Assembly (NCBI RefSeq): GCF_014654785.1
Contig: NZ_BNBD01000006.1
Coordinates: 310,001 to 374,000 of the forward strand
Source: Streptomyces mashuensis
Lineage (GTDB): Bacteria > Actinomycetota > Actinomycetes > Streptomycetales > Streptomycetaceae
Length of the DNA: 64,000 nucleotides
Reading direction: 5' to 3'
Positions 1-8,334 of the stretch are shown in pieces. Within the stretch, counting starts at the first letter, position 1. The number at the start of each line of letters is the position of its first letter. Below the pieces are notes generated by a model, which made no database searches, was not told the DNA's origin, and was given only the letters and a program-made list of their open reading frames with translations. Both the position numbers and the translations under genes were made by a program.

Positions 1-31
1 GGCCGAACACATCCTCCTCGCCGAGGTGTAG
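1..31 (+). CDS. C-terminal end of an upstream gene (partial)
   Basis: The first bases read in one plus-strand frame as a short tail AEHILLAEV followed by a TAG stop at 29-31. It is convergent with the deacetylase that ends at 42. Only nine codons are visible, so neither the family nor the reality of the gene can be judged. It is listed because the 11-nt gap to the next stop codon is typical of tightly packed convergent Streptomyces genes. Confidence 0.3.
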   Translation, partial: AEHILLAEV

Positions 32-41
32 CCGGCCAAGG

Positions 42-872
42 TCACCCCTTCGGGAACGAGAAGCCGTAGCCCTGTTGTTTCAGCCAGGCGATGCAGCGGG
101 CCAGGGCTTCCACGCTCTGGCTGCGGTCGCCGCCGCCGTCGTGGAAGAGGATGACCGGGCCGTTGGCCACTTCGCGTTTGACTGTTTCCACGATGCGGTC
201 GACGCCCGGGCGTTGCCAGTCGCGGGTGTCGACGTCCCAGCCCAGGGGGCGCATGCCGTTGGCGGCGGCCAGTTGGCGGCTGTACGGGGTGAAGGCGCCG
301 CCCGGGGCGCGGTAGTAGGGGATGGGGGTGTGGGCGGGGGCGGCTTGTTCGATCATGGTTTTGGCGTCCAGGACCTGTTGCTTCTGGTAGTCCTCGGAGC
401 GCTTGTCCATGGCCGTGTTGTGGTCGACCGAGTGGTCGCACAGGCGGTGGCCGTCGGCGACGACCTTCTTCACCAGGTCCGGGTACGCCTTCGCCTGGGG
501 GCCGATCATGCAGAACGTCGCCTTCACGCCCGCCGCCCTCAGCACCGCCAGCGTCCTGGGTGTCCAGGTCGGGTGCGGGCCGTCGTCGATGGTGAGGGCC
601 ACGGTGCGGCCGCCGGCCTCCGTCTCGTGCGAGATCTCCGGCGAGACCGGAGCCGACGGCGTGGCCGCCGGCGTGGTGCCGGGTGCTGTGCCGGACGGTG
701 TGCCGGAAGGTTTCCCCTTGGGGTCCTGCGCCGGGCCACGGGAGCTGATCTCCCTGGGGTTGTCGGACCCCTCCGTGGCCACGGCCACCGTTCCCGAGAC
801 CACCCCGGCCAGCGCCAGGACGCCCCCCGCGGCGATCACCACGTGCCGCCGCCCGGCCGTCAGTCGAGCCAT
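42..872 (-). CDS. Secreted or membrane-anchored polysaccharide deacetylase (NodB domain, CE4)
   Basis: A 276-aa protein. The N-terminus has a basic stretch and a hydrophobic segment (about residues 9-32) suggesting a signal peptide or anchor. A Pro/Thr/Ser-rich linker follows (about 45-78), then a NodB homology domain. The CE4 motifs are visible: TIDDGP (metal and base aspartates), the HSVDH metal-binding histidines, RAPGG, a DTRDWQ segment and LFHDGGG near the end. CE4 enzymes remove N- or O-acetyl groups from peptidoglycan, chitin or xylan; this sequence does not say which. It ends convergently with a gene entering from the left edge. The start is an ATG with a G-rich purine stretch upstream. 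Confident to family, not to substrate. Confidence 0.88.
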   Translation of the reverse strand: MARLTAGRRHVVIAAGGVLALAGVVSGTVAVATEGSDNPREISSRGPAQDPKGKPSGTPSGTAPGTTPAATPSAPVSPEISHETEAGGRTVALTIDDGPHPTWTPRTLAVLRAAGVKATFCMIGPQAKAYPDLVKKVVADGHRLCDHSVDHNTAMDKRSEDYQKQQVLDAKTMIEQAAPAHTPIPYYRAPGGAFTPYSRQLAAANGMRPLGWDVDTRDWQRPGVDRIVETVKREVANGPVILFHDGGGDRSQSVEALARCIAWLKQQGYGFSFPKG

Positions 873-1021
873 GGCTTCCCCACCCCCTCACGCGTGGTGC
901 CTGCGTGCTTCTTGTCCGCGTAGACGGCCGCTCTACCGCAGTGCGTTCCCCAACGCGCCATCGCTCACAGAATCGCGACGGAACGGCCGTTTTTCCGCCA
1001 TCACGTGTGTGTCCCCAGCCC

Positions 1022-2128
1022 TCAGTCCTCAGCCCCCGCCTCGATCGCCGCCGCCACCTCCGCCGCCCGTGCCGCCTCCTCCGCCGCGAAGCGCTCGGCG
1101 TCCAGCTGCTCGGCGATCTCCTCGTCCTGCCGCATCAGCTGGTCGAGGCTCGAGTCCCCCAGTTCCAGCACCCCCATCTCCACATAGGCGCGCTGCAGCC
1201 CCTCCCCCCACAGGCCGATGTCCTTCACACACGGAACGATCCTGCTGAACAGCAGCTTGCGGAAGAACTGCAGGAACTCCGACCGTTCGCTGAGCTCCTC
1301 CGCCTCCGCCTGCGGAATGCCGAAGTCGGCCAGCACCTCCGTGCCGCGCAGCCGGTCCCGCATCAGGTAGCAGCCCTCGACCACGAACTCCTCGCGCTCC
1401 CGCCGCTCGGCGTCCGACAGCTGCTTGTAGTAGTCACGCAACGCCATTCGGCCGAAGGCGACGTGCCGCGCCTCGTCCTGCATCACGTACGTCAGGATCT
1501 GTTTCGGCAGCGGCCTGTTCGTCGTATCGCGCAGCATCCCGAACGCCGCCAGGGCCAGCCCCTCGATGAGCACCTGCATGCCGAGGTACGGCATGTCCCA
1601 GCGGCTGTCGCGCAGCGTGTCGTCCAGCAGCGACTGCAGGCTCGGGTTGATCGGGTACAGCATGCCGATCTTCTCGTGCAGGAAGCGGCTGTAGATCTCG
1701 ACGTGCCGTGCCTCGTCCATCGCCTGCGTGGCCGAGTAGAACTTCGCGTCCAGGTCCGGCACGGACTCCGTGATGCGGCTCGCGCACACCAGCGCGCCCT
1801 GCTCGCCGTGCAGGAACTGGCTGAACTGCCAGGAGGCGAAGCGGCGGCGCAGTTCGCGCTTGTCGGCCTCGCTCATCTTCGTCCAGTAGGGGGTGCCGTA
1901 GATCATCAGGTTCTCGTCCGGCACCCCCACCGGGTCGTACGGGTCGACCTCGAGGTCCCAGTCGATCCGCCGGCCGGCGTCCCACTGTTTGTCCTTGCCC
2001 TTCTGGTAGAGCGCGAGGAGCCGCTCGCGGCCGTCCTCGTACTCCCAGCCGAAGCGCGCGGCGCCGGCGGCGGGGATCTCCCAGACGGGGCCGCCGGGGT
2101 CGTGGGCGTACAGCTTGCGCGTCGTCAT
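1022..2128 (-). CDS. Ferritin-like diiron-carboxylate protein
   Basis: The start is set at the ATG at 2128, which has GGAGG seven bases upstream; this gives 368 aa beginning MTTRKLYAHDPGG. The sequence has the ribonucleotide-reductase-R2/ferritin-like pattern of paired E-x-x-H motifs: HGEQGAL, DEARHVEIY and DEARHVAFG. These should bind two iron atoms in a four-helix bundle. The C-terminal 35 residues are charged and Ala/Glu-rich. It is divergent from a second diiron protein of the AurF type, and a TetR gene follows that one. The pair suggests related oxygenase or oxidase chemistry under shared control. The substrate is unknown and it may act as an oxidase rather than in iron storage. Confidence 0.8.
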   Translation of the reverse strand: MTTRKLYAHDPGGPVWEIPAAGAARFGWEYEDGRERLLALYQKGKDKQWDAGRRIDWDLEVDPYDPVGVPDENLMIYGTPYWTKMSEADKRELRRRFASWQFSQFLHGEQGALVCASRITESVPDLDAKFYSATQAMDEARHVEIYSRFLHEKIGMLYPINPSLQSLLDDTLRDSRWDMPYLGMQVLIEGLALAAFGMLRDTTNRPLPKQILTYVMQDEARHVAFGRMALRDYYKQLSDAERREREEFVVEGCYLMRDRLRGTEVLADFGIPQAEAEELSERSEFLQFFRKLLFSRIVPCVKDIGLWGEGLQRAYVEMGVLELGDSSLDQLMRQDEEIAEQLDAERFAAEEAARAAEVAAAIEAGAED

Positions 2129-2254
2129 CGACGCCTCCTGTCCCTTTGTCCCTTGCCGATCCGAGCATCGGGGCACTCACGGGCGGATGTGGGGCAGGCT
2201 CACACGTCTCTTGCCGCACGGTCAATGAGGCAAGTCCGGATGCCACCCCAGGGG

Positions 2255-2288
2255 TTGACTCGTCTTACTGACAGATTGTCTTATAAGA
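2255..2288. promoter_or_regulatory. Divergent promoter/operator region of the diiron pair
   Basis: This AT-richer stretch between the two divergent diiron genes contains the perfect 10-bp palindrome TCTTATAAGA (2279-2288) and a TTGACT hexamer (2255-2260). A palindrome in this position is a reasonable operator candidate, possibly for the TetR protein encoded two genes away. The spacing of the -35-like and -10-like hexamers is not ideal, so promoter positions are uncertain. Confidence 0.35.
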
Positions 2289-2379
2289 ATAGTAACTCGG
2301 GGTAACTTCCTTGAGCCATACCTGCGTTCCCCCCGAGTTCCCCCCGGAGATTCCCCGACCCCCCGAGGTGGGATCCGTC

Positions 2380-3315
2380 ATGACCACCGCGCCCGACCGG
2401 CGCACGCCCCGGACCCAGGACGCCCTCGGCCCCCTCAAGGACCGCGAGCACCTGGCCGAGCGGCTGCTCGAGTCGTCCTCCAGACACTCCTTCGACCCCG
2501 ACACCGAGCTCGACTGGGACGCCCCGCCCGTCCCCGGCGCCTGGTACTGGCCGCCCGAGCTGGTCTCCCTCTACGACACCCCGCTCTGGCGCCGCATGTC
2601 CGAGGAACAGCGCAGGGACCTCGCCCGGCACGAGGCCGCGTCGCTCGCCTCCCTCGGCATCTGGTTCGAGATCATCCTCATGCAGCTGCTCGTCCGGCAC
2701 ATCTACGACAAGCCGGTCACCAGCGCGCACGTGCGCTACGCGCTCACCGAGATCGCCGACGAGTGCCGGCACTCCAAGATGTTCGCCCGCATGATCCGGC
2801 ACGCCGGCACCCCCGCCTACCCCGTCTCCCGCCTGCACCACAACCTCGCCCGCGTGCTCAAGACCGTCTCCACCACGCCCGGTTCCTTCGCGTGCACCCT
2901 CCTCGGCGAGGAGATCCTCGATCACATGCAGCGCCTGACCTTCCCCGACGAGCGCGTCCAGCCGCTCGTCCGCGGCGTCACGCGCATCCACGTCGTGGAG
3001 GAGGCGCGCCATGTGCGGTACGCGCGCGAGGAGCTGCGGCGCCAGATGCTCACCGCGCCGCGCTGGGAGACGCACCTGGCCCGGGTGAGCGCCGGCGAGG
3101 CCGCCCGCGTCTTCTCCGTCGCCTTCGTCAACCCCGCCGTCTACACGGCCGTCGGGCTCGACCGCCGCACGGCCGTCGCGCAGGTACGGGCCAGCGCCCA
3201 CCGCCGCGAGGTGATGCGGGCCGGGGCGAGCCGGCTCACGGAGTTCCTCGACGACGTGGGGATGCTGCGCGGCGTCGGCCGCCGGCTGTGGCGCAGCTCC
3301 GGGCTGCTGGCCTGA
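2380..3315 (+). CDS. AurF-like diiron oxygenase
   Basis: A 311-aa protein from ATG 2380, preceded by GAGGTGGGA; an in-frame TTG at 2311 lies further upstream but has no ribosome binding site. The sequence resembles the p-aminobenzoate N-oxygenase AurF family. Helical segments carry the diiron ligands in EIADECRHSKMF and VVEEARHVRYAREE, with another acidic ligand in LLGEEILDH. AurF proteins oxygenate aryl amines; homologues in Streptomyces genomes are often of unknown substrate. No biosynthetic genes surround it here. It is followed after 34 nt by a TetR regulator on the same strand and is divergent from a ferritin-like diiron protein. Confidence 0.78.
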   Translation: MTTAPDRRTPRTQDALGPLKDREHLAERLLESSSRHSFDPDTELDWDAPPVPGAWYWPPELVSLYDTPLWRRMSEEQRRDLARHEAASLASLGIWFEIILMQLLVRHIYDKPVTSAHVRYALTEIADECRHSKMFARMIRHAGTPAYPVSRLHHNLARVLKTVSTTPGSFACTLLGEEILDHMQRLTFPDERVQPLVRGVTRIHVVEEARHVRYAREELRRQMLTAPRWETHLARVSAGEAARVFSVAFVNPAVYTAVGLDRRTAVAQVRASAHRREVMRAGASRLTEFLDDVGMLRGVGRRLWRSSGLLA

Positions 3316-3349
3316 CGGTGCGGGCACCGGTGCCCGTTACGCTGCCTGC

Positions 3350-4123
3350 ATGACCGTCACCGGCGCAGGTGCCCGTGCCGAGCGGGCCTATCGGAGGCTC
3401 GGCGTGGCCGAACGGCGCGCCCAGCTGATCAGTACGGCGCTGGGCCTGTTCGCGCACCGCGCCCCCGAGGACGTCTCCCTCGACGACGTCGCGGCCGCCG
3501 CCGGTGTGTCCCGGCCGCTGGTCTACCGGTACTTCCCCGGCGGGAAGCCGCAGCTGTACGAGGCGGCGCTGCGCAGCGCCGCCGACGACCTGCTGCTGTG
3601 CTTCGCCGAGCCCGAGACCGGCCCGCTGACGGTACGGCTCGCCGCGGCCCTCGACCGCTACCTCGCGTTCGTCGACGGCCACGACGCCGGGTTCACCGCG
3701 CTGCTGCAGGGCGGCAGCGTCGTGGAGACCTCGCGCACCTGCGCCATCGTCGACGGGGTGCGGCGGGCCGCGGCCGCGCAGATCCTGCGGCACCTGGCCG
3801 TGCCGGACCCCGGGCCGCGGCTGCGCATGATGGTGCGCACGTGGATCGCGGCCGTCGAGGCGGCCTCGCTCATCCGGCTGGACGAGCCGGAGCGGCCGCC
3901 GCGCGAGGAGCTGCGGGACTGGCTGGTCGACCACTTCGTGGCCCTGCTGACGGCCACGGCGGCCGGCGACCCGCAGACCGGGCGCGTCGCCCGGGCCGCG
4001 CTCGCCCTGGAGCGGCCCGACGGGCGGGCCGCCGCGCTGGCGCGCCGCGCGGCGCCGCTGCTGGCGGACGCGCAGCACCTCTTCCCGCCGCCACCCCCGC
4101 CCCGGCCCTCCACCGCGCCCTGA
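3350..4123 (+). CDS. TetR-family transcriptional regulator
   Basis: A 257-aa protein with an N-terminal TetR helix-turn-helix: AERRAQLISTALGLFAHR, then DVSLDDVAAAAGVSRPLVYRYFP at about residues 42-65. The remainder is the helical ligand-binding domain, ending in a Pro-rich tail (PPPPPPRPSTAP). The ATG at 3350 is preceded by TACGCT (3338-3343) six bases upstream and has no Shine-Dalgarno sequence, which suggests a leaderless transcript. It directly follows the AurF-like oxygenase and is a natural candidate to control the divergent diiron pair through the palindrome at 2279-2288. Confidence 0.87.
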   Translation: MTVTGAGARAERAYRRLGVAERRAQLISTALGLFAHRAPEDVSLDDVAAAAGVSRPLVYRYFPGGKPQLYEAALRSAADDLLLCFAEPETGPLTVRLAAALDRYLAFVDGHDAGFTALLQGGSVVETSRTCAIVDGVRRAAAAQILRHLAVPDPGPRLRMMVRTWIAAVEAASLIRLDEPERPPREELRDWLVDHFVALLTATAAGDPQTGRVARAALALERPDGRAAALARRAAPLLADAQHLFPPPPPPRPSTAP

Positions 4124-4147
4124 CGACCCCTGACGGACACTGGTCGT

Positions 4148-4426
4148 GTGAGAAGCGAGAAGACGCCCTTCGAGGGCGGGCCCCTGGACGGACGCGTGCT
4201 GGACGTCCTCGTCGGGCCGACGGGGCTGCCCCCGAAGACGTACAAGGTGCCGGTGCCGGCGGACGAGCCCGGAGCCGGGCCGACCGTGTACGTCTACCGG
4301 CGCGAGCCGGCCGCCGTGACGCGGCGGCTCGCGCTGCCCAAGGGCTGGAAGTACGTGCACGACCCCGAGGCGCACGGCCACGGCGGCGGCCTCCGCCGGC
4401 CCTGGTCCAAGCCGCCGGCCGGCTGA
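4148..4426 (+). CDS. Conserved small hypothetical protein
   Basis: A 92-aa protein starting at GTG 4148, 25 bp after the TetR gene. The start is preceded by GACACT and a short spacer with no Shine-Dalgarno sequence, so it is probably leaderless or translated by read-through. It contains GLPPKTYKVPVP, a VYVYRREPAAV strand-like segment and a WKYVHDPEAHG motif, and ends in a basic Gly/Pro-rich tail. It looks like a small beta-rich cytoplasmic protein of the kind widely conserved in Streptomyces. No function can be assigned. Confidence 0.6.
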   Translation: MRSEKTPFEGGPLDGRVLDVLVGPTGLPPKTYKVPVPADEPGAGPTVYVYRREPAAVTRRLALPKGWKYVHDPEAHGHGGGLRRPWSKPPAG

Positions 4427-4569
4427 GCCGGCCGCACCCCGCACGGGTGACGTCGCTGCGCCGTTCCGGCCCCGATTCGTCGTACTGGTCATACGAGTCT
4501 CCCGGCGCTGGGAAGGCTCCGGGCCTCTGCGTCATCGGGAGGCGGGAGACGGAGGCGGGAGGTGCGCCG

Positions 4570-5214
4570 GTGTCGGGACGGTTCGTGCGCTGCTGCGCGG
4601 CGGCCCTGCTGGCTGGAGGCGCGCTCGCCGTGCCCGTCCCCGCGGCCGGTGCGGGGGCGCCGCCCGCGGCGCCGCCGCCGGGGCAGCCGGTCAGTGCGCT
4701 GCTGAGCCGGTTGCGGACGCTGTACCGCGAGGCGGAGGAGGCGACGGAGGACTACCGCGCCACGGGGGAACGGCTGCGGTCGCAGGAGGACCGCGCCGAG
4801 CACCTCGCCGAGGACGCGGCCCGCGCCCGGCTCGCGCTCGCGGCCGGCCGCGAGGCGGCGGGCGCCGTGGCCCGCGAGCAGTACCGCGGGGCCTGCCGGC
4901 CGCTCCCGGTGGGCGTGGAGTTCCTGCTGAGCCGCGACCCGCGCGGCGCCCTGGACCGCGGCCACACCCTCGACCGCGCCGCCCGGCGCAGAGCCGCGAC
5001 CGTACGCCGCCTGGAGCAGGCCGAACGCCGGGCGGCCACGCTGGCCGCCCGCGCCCGCGGCGCCCTCAACACCCGCCAGACGCTGGCCGCGACCCGCCGC
5101 AGACAACGCGACACGGCCCGCGAACGCCTCGGCGAGGTCGAGCGCGTCCTCGCGTCCCTGACGGACGCCCAGCTGACGGCCTGGCGCCGCCTGGAACGCG
5201 GGGGCCGCGCCTGA
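4570..5214 (+). CDS. Secreted coiled-coil protein, possibly an NlpC/P60 N-terminal region without its catalytic domain
   Basis: A 214-aa protein from GTG 4570, chosen because GGGAGG sits seven bases upstream and the protein then begins with a typical signal peptide (VSGRFVRCCAAALLAGGALA, cleavage near residue 30). The rest is Ala/Arg/Glu-rich long helices with heptad-like character, for example REAEEATEDYRATGERLR and EQAERRAATLAARA. This matches the N-terminal coiled-coil of Streptomyces NlpC/P60 cell-wall hydrolases, but no C-terminal Cys-His domain follows before the stop. It may be a truncated hydrolase or a stand-alone regulator of one. Function uncertain. Confidence 0.6.
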   Translation: MSGRFVRCCAAALLAGGALAVPVPAAGAGAPPAAPPPGQPVSALLSRLRTLYREAEEATEDYRATGERLRSQEDRAEHLAEDAARARLALAAGREAAGAVAREQYRGACRPLPVGVEFLLSRDPRGALDRGHTLDRAARRRAATVRRLEQAERRAATLAARARGALNTRQTLAATRRRQRDTARERLGEVERVLASLTDAQLTAWRRLERGGRA

Positions 5215-5414
5215 GCCGGCCTGTTACGGGGTGCAGGGCGACGGCCGCGGCACGTACGCGGGAACCGCGCCGCCGACGCGCACGGGCCGCCCCCCACACG
5301 CAGCAGCCGCGGCCAACGCACGGAGCGGCAGGCGGCGCGGCCGCCAGGACACAAGCACGCACACGCCCCCCGCACCCGGCGCCCAGCGGTGTCCGGCGGC
5401 GCGGGAAGCCCGTC

Positions 5415-6650
5415 TCACTCCCCCTTCTCCTCTCCCTCCCCCGCCTCGTAGAAGTAGTCCTCGAAGTCCGACGGGTCGTCGAAGCCGTTGGCGAAGCGGT
5501 CCGCCAGCGCCGTGTCGTCCGCCGCCGTGGACAGGAGCGTCCGCGCGTGCGGCGTCATCGGGGCCAGCAGCGTGTTCGTCCAGCGGGTGACGTGGCGGGC
5601 CGAGGACCAGTAGCGGGCGAAGGCCGTGCGCATCCAGGCCGCGTCGAAGGGTTCCTCGCCGCGTTCGACGATCGAGGCCAGATACGACGCGGCGCACTTG
5701 GCCGCCGAGTTGGCGCCCTGGGCCGTCAGAGGGTCGTTGGCCACCACCGCGTCGGCCACGCCCAGGACCAGGCCGCCGGAGGGCAGCCGGCCGACGGGGT
5801 CGCGGACCACGGGCGCGTAGCGGCCGGCCAGGGTGGCGCCGGCGTCCGTCAGTTCCACGGCCGTGGCGCGGCCGTACTCCCACGGTACGAAGCGTTCCAG
5901 CAGCGCCAGCACGCGCGCCAGGTGCTCGCCGGGGTCGCGCACGTCGCCGAAGACGTCGCACGGGCCGCCCGGCACGCCCTCCCAGAACAGGATGTCGGCC
6001 CGCCCGGACGTCGTCAGCGCCGGGATCACCCACAGTTCACCGACGCCCGGCACCAGGTTCCAGCCCGCCACCTCCTCCCCCGCGCCGTCGGCGCGCGGGC
6101 CGAGCCCGTGCACGTACGCCAGGGCCAGCGCCCGCTGCGGCGCGCCGTACGGGGAGCGGGCCGGGTCGCGGGCGAACAGCGACACCAGTTCGCCCTTGCC
6201 CGCCGCCACCAGCGTCAGGTCGTGACGGTGCACGAGCACGTCCAGGTCCGAGACGGCCGCCGCGTGCACCACCACGCGCCCGCCGCGCTCGGCGAACGCC
6301 TCCAGCCAGCCCGCCAGCTTCACCCGCTGGTCGACGGACTGCGCCGGCCCGTCCAGCCGCCCCACCCAGTCGACGGCGCGCCGCACCCCCGGCACGCCCG
6401 GCACCGTACCCGCGACCGACACGCCCAGGCCCGTCACGCGCGGGGCCAGGCCCTCCCAGAAGTTGAGGCCGAGCTCGCGCTCGTACCGCAGGGCCGTGCG
6501 GAACATCAGCTGGGTCGACGTCACCCGCCCGGCCCGCACCTCCGCGGGCGTGCGGTTGGCCATGAGCGTGACGTCGTAGCCCTTGGCCTGGAGGCCCAGA
6601 GCGAGCTGGAGCCCGGCCTGGCCGGCCCCGACCATGAGGATCCGTCGCAC
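5415..6650 (-). CDS. Styrene monooxygenase/StyA-like FAD-dependent protein
   Basis: A 411-aa protein with an N-terminal Rossmann FAD motif (ILMVGAGQAGLQLALGLQAKG). Its overall pattern is that of the StyA-type single-component flavin monooxygenases and the Streptomyces proteins annotated as such: a GKGELVSLFARD segment, an NDPLTAQGANSAAKCA flavin-contact region and an acidic C-terminus. It begins at GTG 6650, only 7 bp after the CvnD stop, so it is the fifth gene of the conservon operon. StyA enzymes normally need a partner NADH:flavin reductase, and none is nearby. Several conservons carry an oxidoreductase, often a P450, in this place, so this one may be the effector of the signalling module. 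Substrate unknown. Confidence 0.75.
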   Translation of the reverse strand: MRRILMVGAGQAGLQLALGLQAKGYDVTLMANRTPAEVRAGRVTSTQLMFRTALRYERELGLNFWEGLAPRVTGLGVSVAGTVPGVPGVRRAVDWVGRLDGPAQSVDQRVKLAGWLEAFAERGGRVVVHAAAVSDLDVLVHRHDLTLVAAGKGELVSLFARDPARSPYGAPQRALALAYVHGLGPRADGAGEEVAGWNLVPGVGELWVIPALTTSGRADILFWEGVPGGPCDVFGDVRDPGEHLARVLALLERFVPWEYGRATAVELTDAGATLAGRYAPVVRDPVGRLPSGGLVLGVADAVVANDPLTAQGANSAAKCAASYLASIVERGEEPFDAAWMRTAFARYWSSARHVTRWTNTLLAPMTPHARTLLSTAADDTALADRFANGFDDPSDFEDYFYEAGEGEEKGE

Positions 6651-6657
6651 GCCCGGC

Positions 6658-7374
6658 TCAGCTCCGCCCGCGAGCGGCGACGGACCGGCCGTCGGTGCGC
6701 GGCCGGCCCGTGGACCCCAGGGCGGGGGTGACCTCCAGGGCCCGCCCGACCAGGGTCAGCAGCGTCTCGACCACTGTGATGCGGCGCCGCGCGTCCATCA
6801 TCACCAGCGGCACGTCCGGCGTCAGCGACAGCGCCTCGCGCACCGCCTCGGCGTCGTGCCGCGGCGTGCCCTGGAACTGGTTGACGGCCACGACGTGCGG
6901 CAGCCCCGCGCTCTCGAAATAGTCGAGCGCGGGGAAGCAGTCCGCCAGCCGCCGCGTGTCGGCCATCACCACCGCGCCGATGGCCCCGCGCACCAGGTCG
7001 TCCCACATGAACCAGAACCGCTTCTGCCCCGGCGTGCCGAACAGGTACAGCACCAGGTCCGCGTCGAGCGTGATCCGGCCGAAGTCCATGGCCACGGTCG
7101 TGGTCGCCTTCTCCGGTACGGCCGCGTGGTCGTCGACGCCCTCGCCGGCCGCGGTCATCACCGCCTCCGTCCGCAGGGGCGTGATCTCGGAGACCGAGCC
7201 GACGAACGTCGTCTTGCCCACCCCGAAACCGCCCGCGATCACGATCTTCGTGGCGGCGGGGGCGCGCGTGAGGTCCGTCTGCCAGCTGCGCGCCCGCTCC
7301 TCGTCCGCCGGATGGACGGGATGGACGGGATGGGCGCCGGCGCCCTCCGTCGTGTCAGAGCCTGCGTAGTCCAC
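6658..7374 (-). CDS. cvnD: CvnD-type small GTPase (ATP/GTP-binding protein)
   Basis: A 238-aa protein with the P-loop GGFGVGKTTFVGS (about residues 48-60), the G3-like segment YLFGTPGQKRFWFMWDD and the NQFQG guanine-specificity motif (NKxD variant). This is the MglA-like GTPase of Streptomyces conservons. It starts at GTG 7374 inside the end of cvnC, overlapping it by 20 nt, which is usual for translational coupling here. The first 25 residues contain HPVHPVHP, encoded by a short 9-bp DNA repeat (about 7312-7338). It should cycle with the roadblock protein CvnB and the kinase-like CvnA at the membrane. Confidence 0.88.
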   Translation of the reverse strand: MDYAGSDTTEGAGAHPVHPVHPADEERARSWQTDLTRAPAATKIVIAGGFGVGKTTFVGSVSEITPLRTEAVMTAAGEGVDDHAAVPEKATTTVAMDFGRITLDADLVLYLFGTPGQKRFWFMWDDLVRGAIGAVVMADTRRLADCFPALDYFESAGLPHVVAVNQFQGTPRHDAEAVREALSLTPDVPLVMMDARRRITVVETLLTLVGRALEVTPALGSTGRPRTDGRSVAARGRS

Positions 7375-7795
7375 TCAGCACCCTTTCGAGCAGCAGGCGG
7401 TCCGGCCGCCCGGTGGCGTGACCGCTGCCGTAGACGCGGATCCTTCCCTGGTCGGCGAGGTCGGCGAGGAGCAGGCGCACGACGCCCAGCGGCATCCTGA
7501 GCAGCGCCGCCACCTCGGCGACCGAGCGCAGCCGACGGCACAGCCGGACGACGGCGCCCGCCTCGGGCAGCCCCCGCCCCGGCGGCCCGTCCACGCCGTC
7601 GCCGCCGTACGCGGCCACGAACGTCTCCAGGAGCAGCAGGTGGCCGCAGCCGCCCCGGCCCCCGGCGACGGAGTACGGGCGCACCCGCGCCGCCCTGCGC
7701 CCCGCGCCGCCGCCACGCCGGGGCGCGGGCACGGACACGGGCGGTCGTGGCGCGGACGGGGCGGGGGCGCGGGTGCCGGGCGCGAGGGCAGTCAT
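7355..7795 (-). CDS. cvnC: CvnC-type DUF742 protein
   Basis: A 146-aa protein starting at ATG 7795, whose ATGA overlaps the cvnB stop by 4 nt. After a Pro-rich N-terminus it has VRPYSVAGGRG and then the DUF742 winged-helix-like core: LCRRLRSVAEVAALLRMPLGVVRLLLADLADQGRI. It ends in PDRLLLERVLSGLRRL. DUF742 proteins are a fixed component of conservons. The helix-turn-helix-like fold may mediate protein interaction rather than DNA binding. The family assignment is sure from sequence and position; its biochemical role is not known. Confidence 0.87.
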   Translation of the reverse strand: MTALAPGTRAPAPSAPRPPVSVPAPRRGGGAGRRAARVRPYSVAGGRGGCGHLLLLETFVAAYGGDGVDGPPGRGLPEAGAVVRLCRRLRSVAEVAALLRMPLGVVRLLLADLADQGRIRVYGSGHATGRPDRLLLERVLSGLRRL

Positions 7796-8334
7796 GCGCC
7801 GGCCTCCACCGACTTCCGGAGCTCCCTGCGGAGTTCGGGCGTCAGGACGTGACCGGCGCGGCCCACGAACAGGGCCATGTGGTAGGCGACGATGCTCATG
7901 TCGCAGTCGGGCGCGGTGTGCACGCCCAGCAGGGAACCGTCGCTGATGGTCATGACGAACAGGCCGCCGCCGTCCATGGCGACCATCGTCTGCTTGACCG
8001 TGCCGCCGTCCATCAGGGCCGCGGCCCCGGTGGTCAGGCTGCCCAGCCCGGCGACGATGGTGGCGAGGTCGGCGGACGAGCCGCGCGGGCCCTCGCCCGG
8101 GCAGCGTTCGGACGCCGGGCCGGGTGGGGTGCCGGGCACGGTCTCCGGCGTGGAGGAGAGCAGGAGCAGGCCGTCGGAGGAGACGACGGCGACGGACAGC
8201 ACGCCGGGCACCTCCTCCACCAGGTCGGTCAGCAGCCAGTGCAGGTTGCGGGCCCCGTCGCTCGGACCCGGGGCCGTGACGCCGTGGGTGCGGGCGGGCG
8301 TCACGGGCGTCGCCCCCTGGGAAAATGCAGTCAA
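7792..8334 (-). CDS. cvnB: CvnB-type roadblock/LC7 protein
   Basis: A 180-aa protein with the roadblock/LC7 pattern: LHWLLTDLVEEVPGVLSVAVVSSDGLLLLSS, then a DLATIVAGLGSLTTGAAALMDGG helix, a KQTMVAMDGGGLFVMTISDGSLLGV hairpin and AYHMALFVGRAGHVLTPEL. An insertion of about 25 residues rich in Gly, Pro and Ser (around residues 65-88) lies between the first strand and the central helix. Roadblock proteins act as GTPase-activating or scaffold partners of MglA/CvnD GTPases. It overlaps cvnA and cvnC by 4 nt each (ATGA), so the genes are translationally coupled. Confidence 0.9.
   Translation of the reverse strand: MTAFSQGATPVTPARTHGVTAPGPSDGARNLHWLLTDLVEEVPGVLSVAVVSSDGLLLLSSTPETVPGTPPGPASERCPGEGPRGSSADLATIVAGLGSLTTGAAALMDGGTVKQTMVAMDGGGLFVMTISDGSLLGVHTAPDCDMSIVAYHMALFVGRAGHVLTPELRRELRKSVEAGA

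Noticed and set aside
3598..4569. Long plus-strand frame running through the TetR and 92-aa genes into the secreted coiled-coil gene
   Set aside because: The part before 4570 is Arg/Gly/Pro-rich shadow sequence of the TetR gene in another frame; the real gene begins at GTG 4570 with a ribosome binding site and signal peptide.
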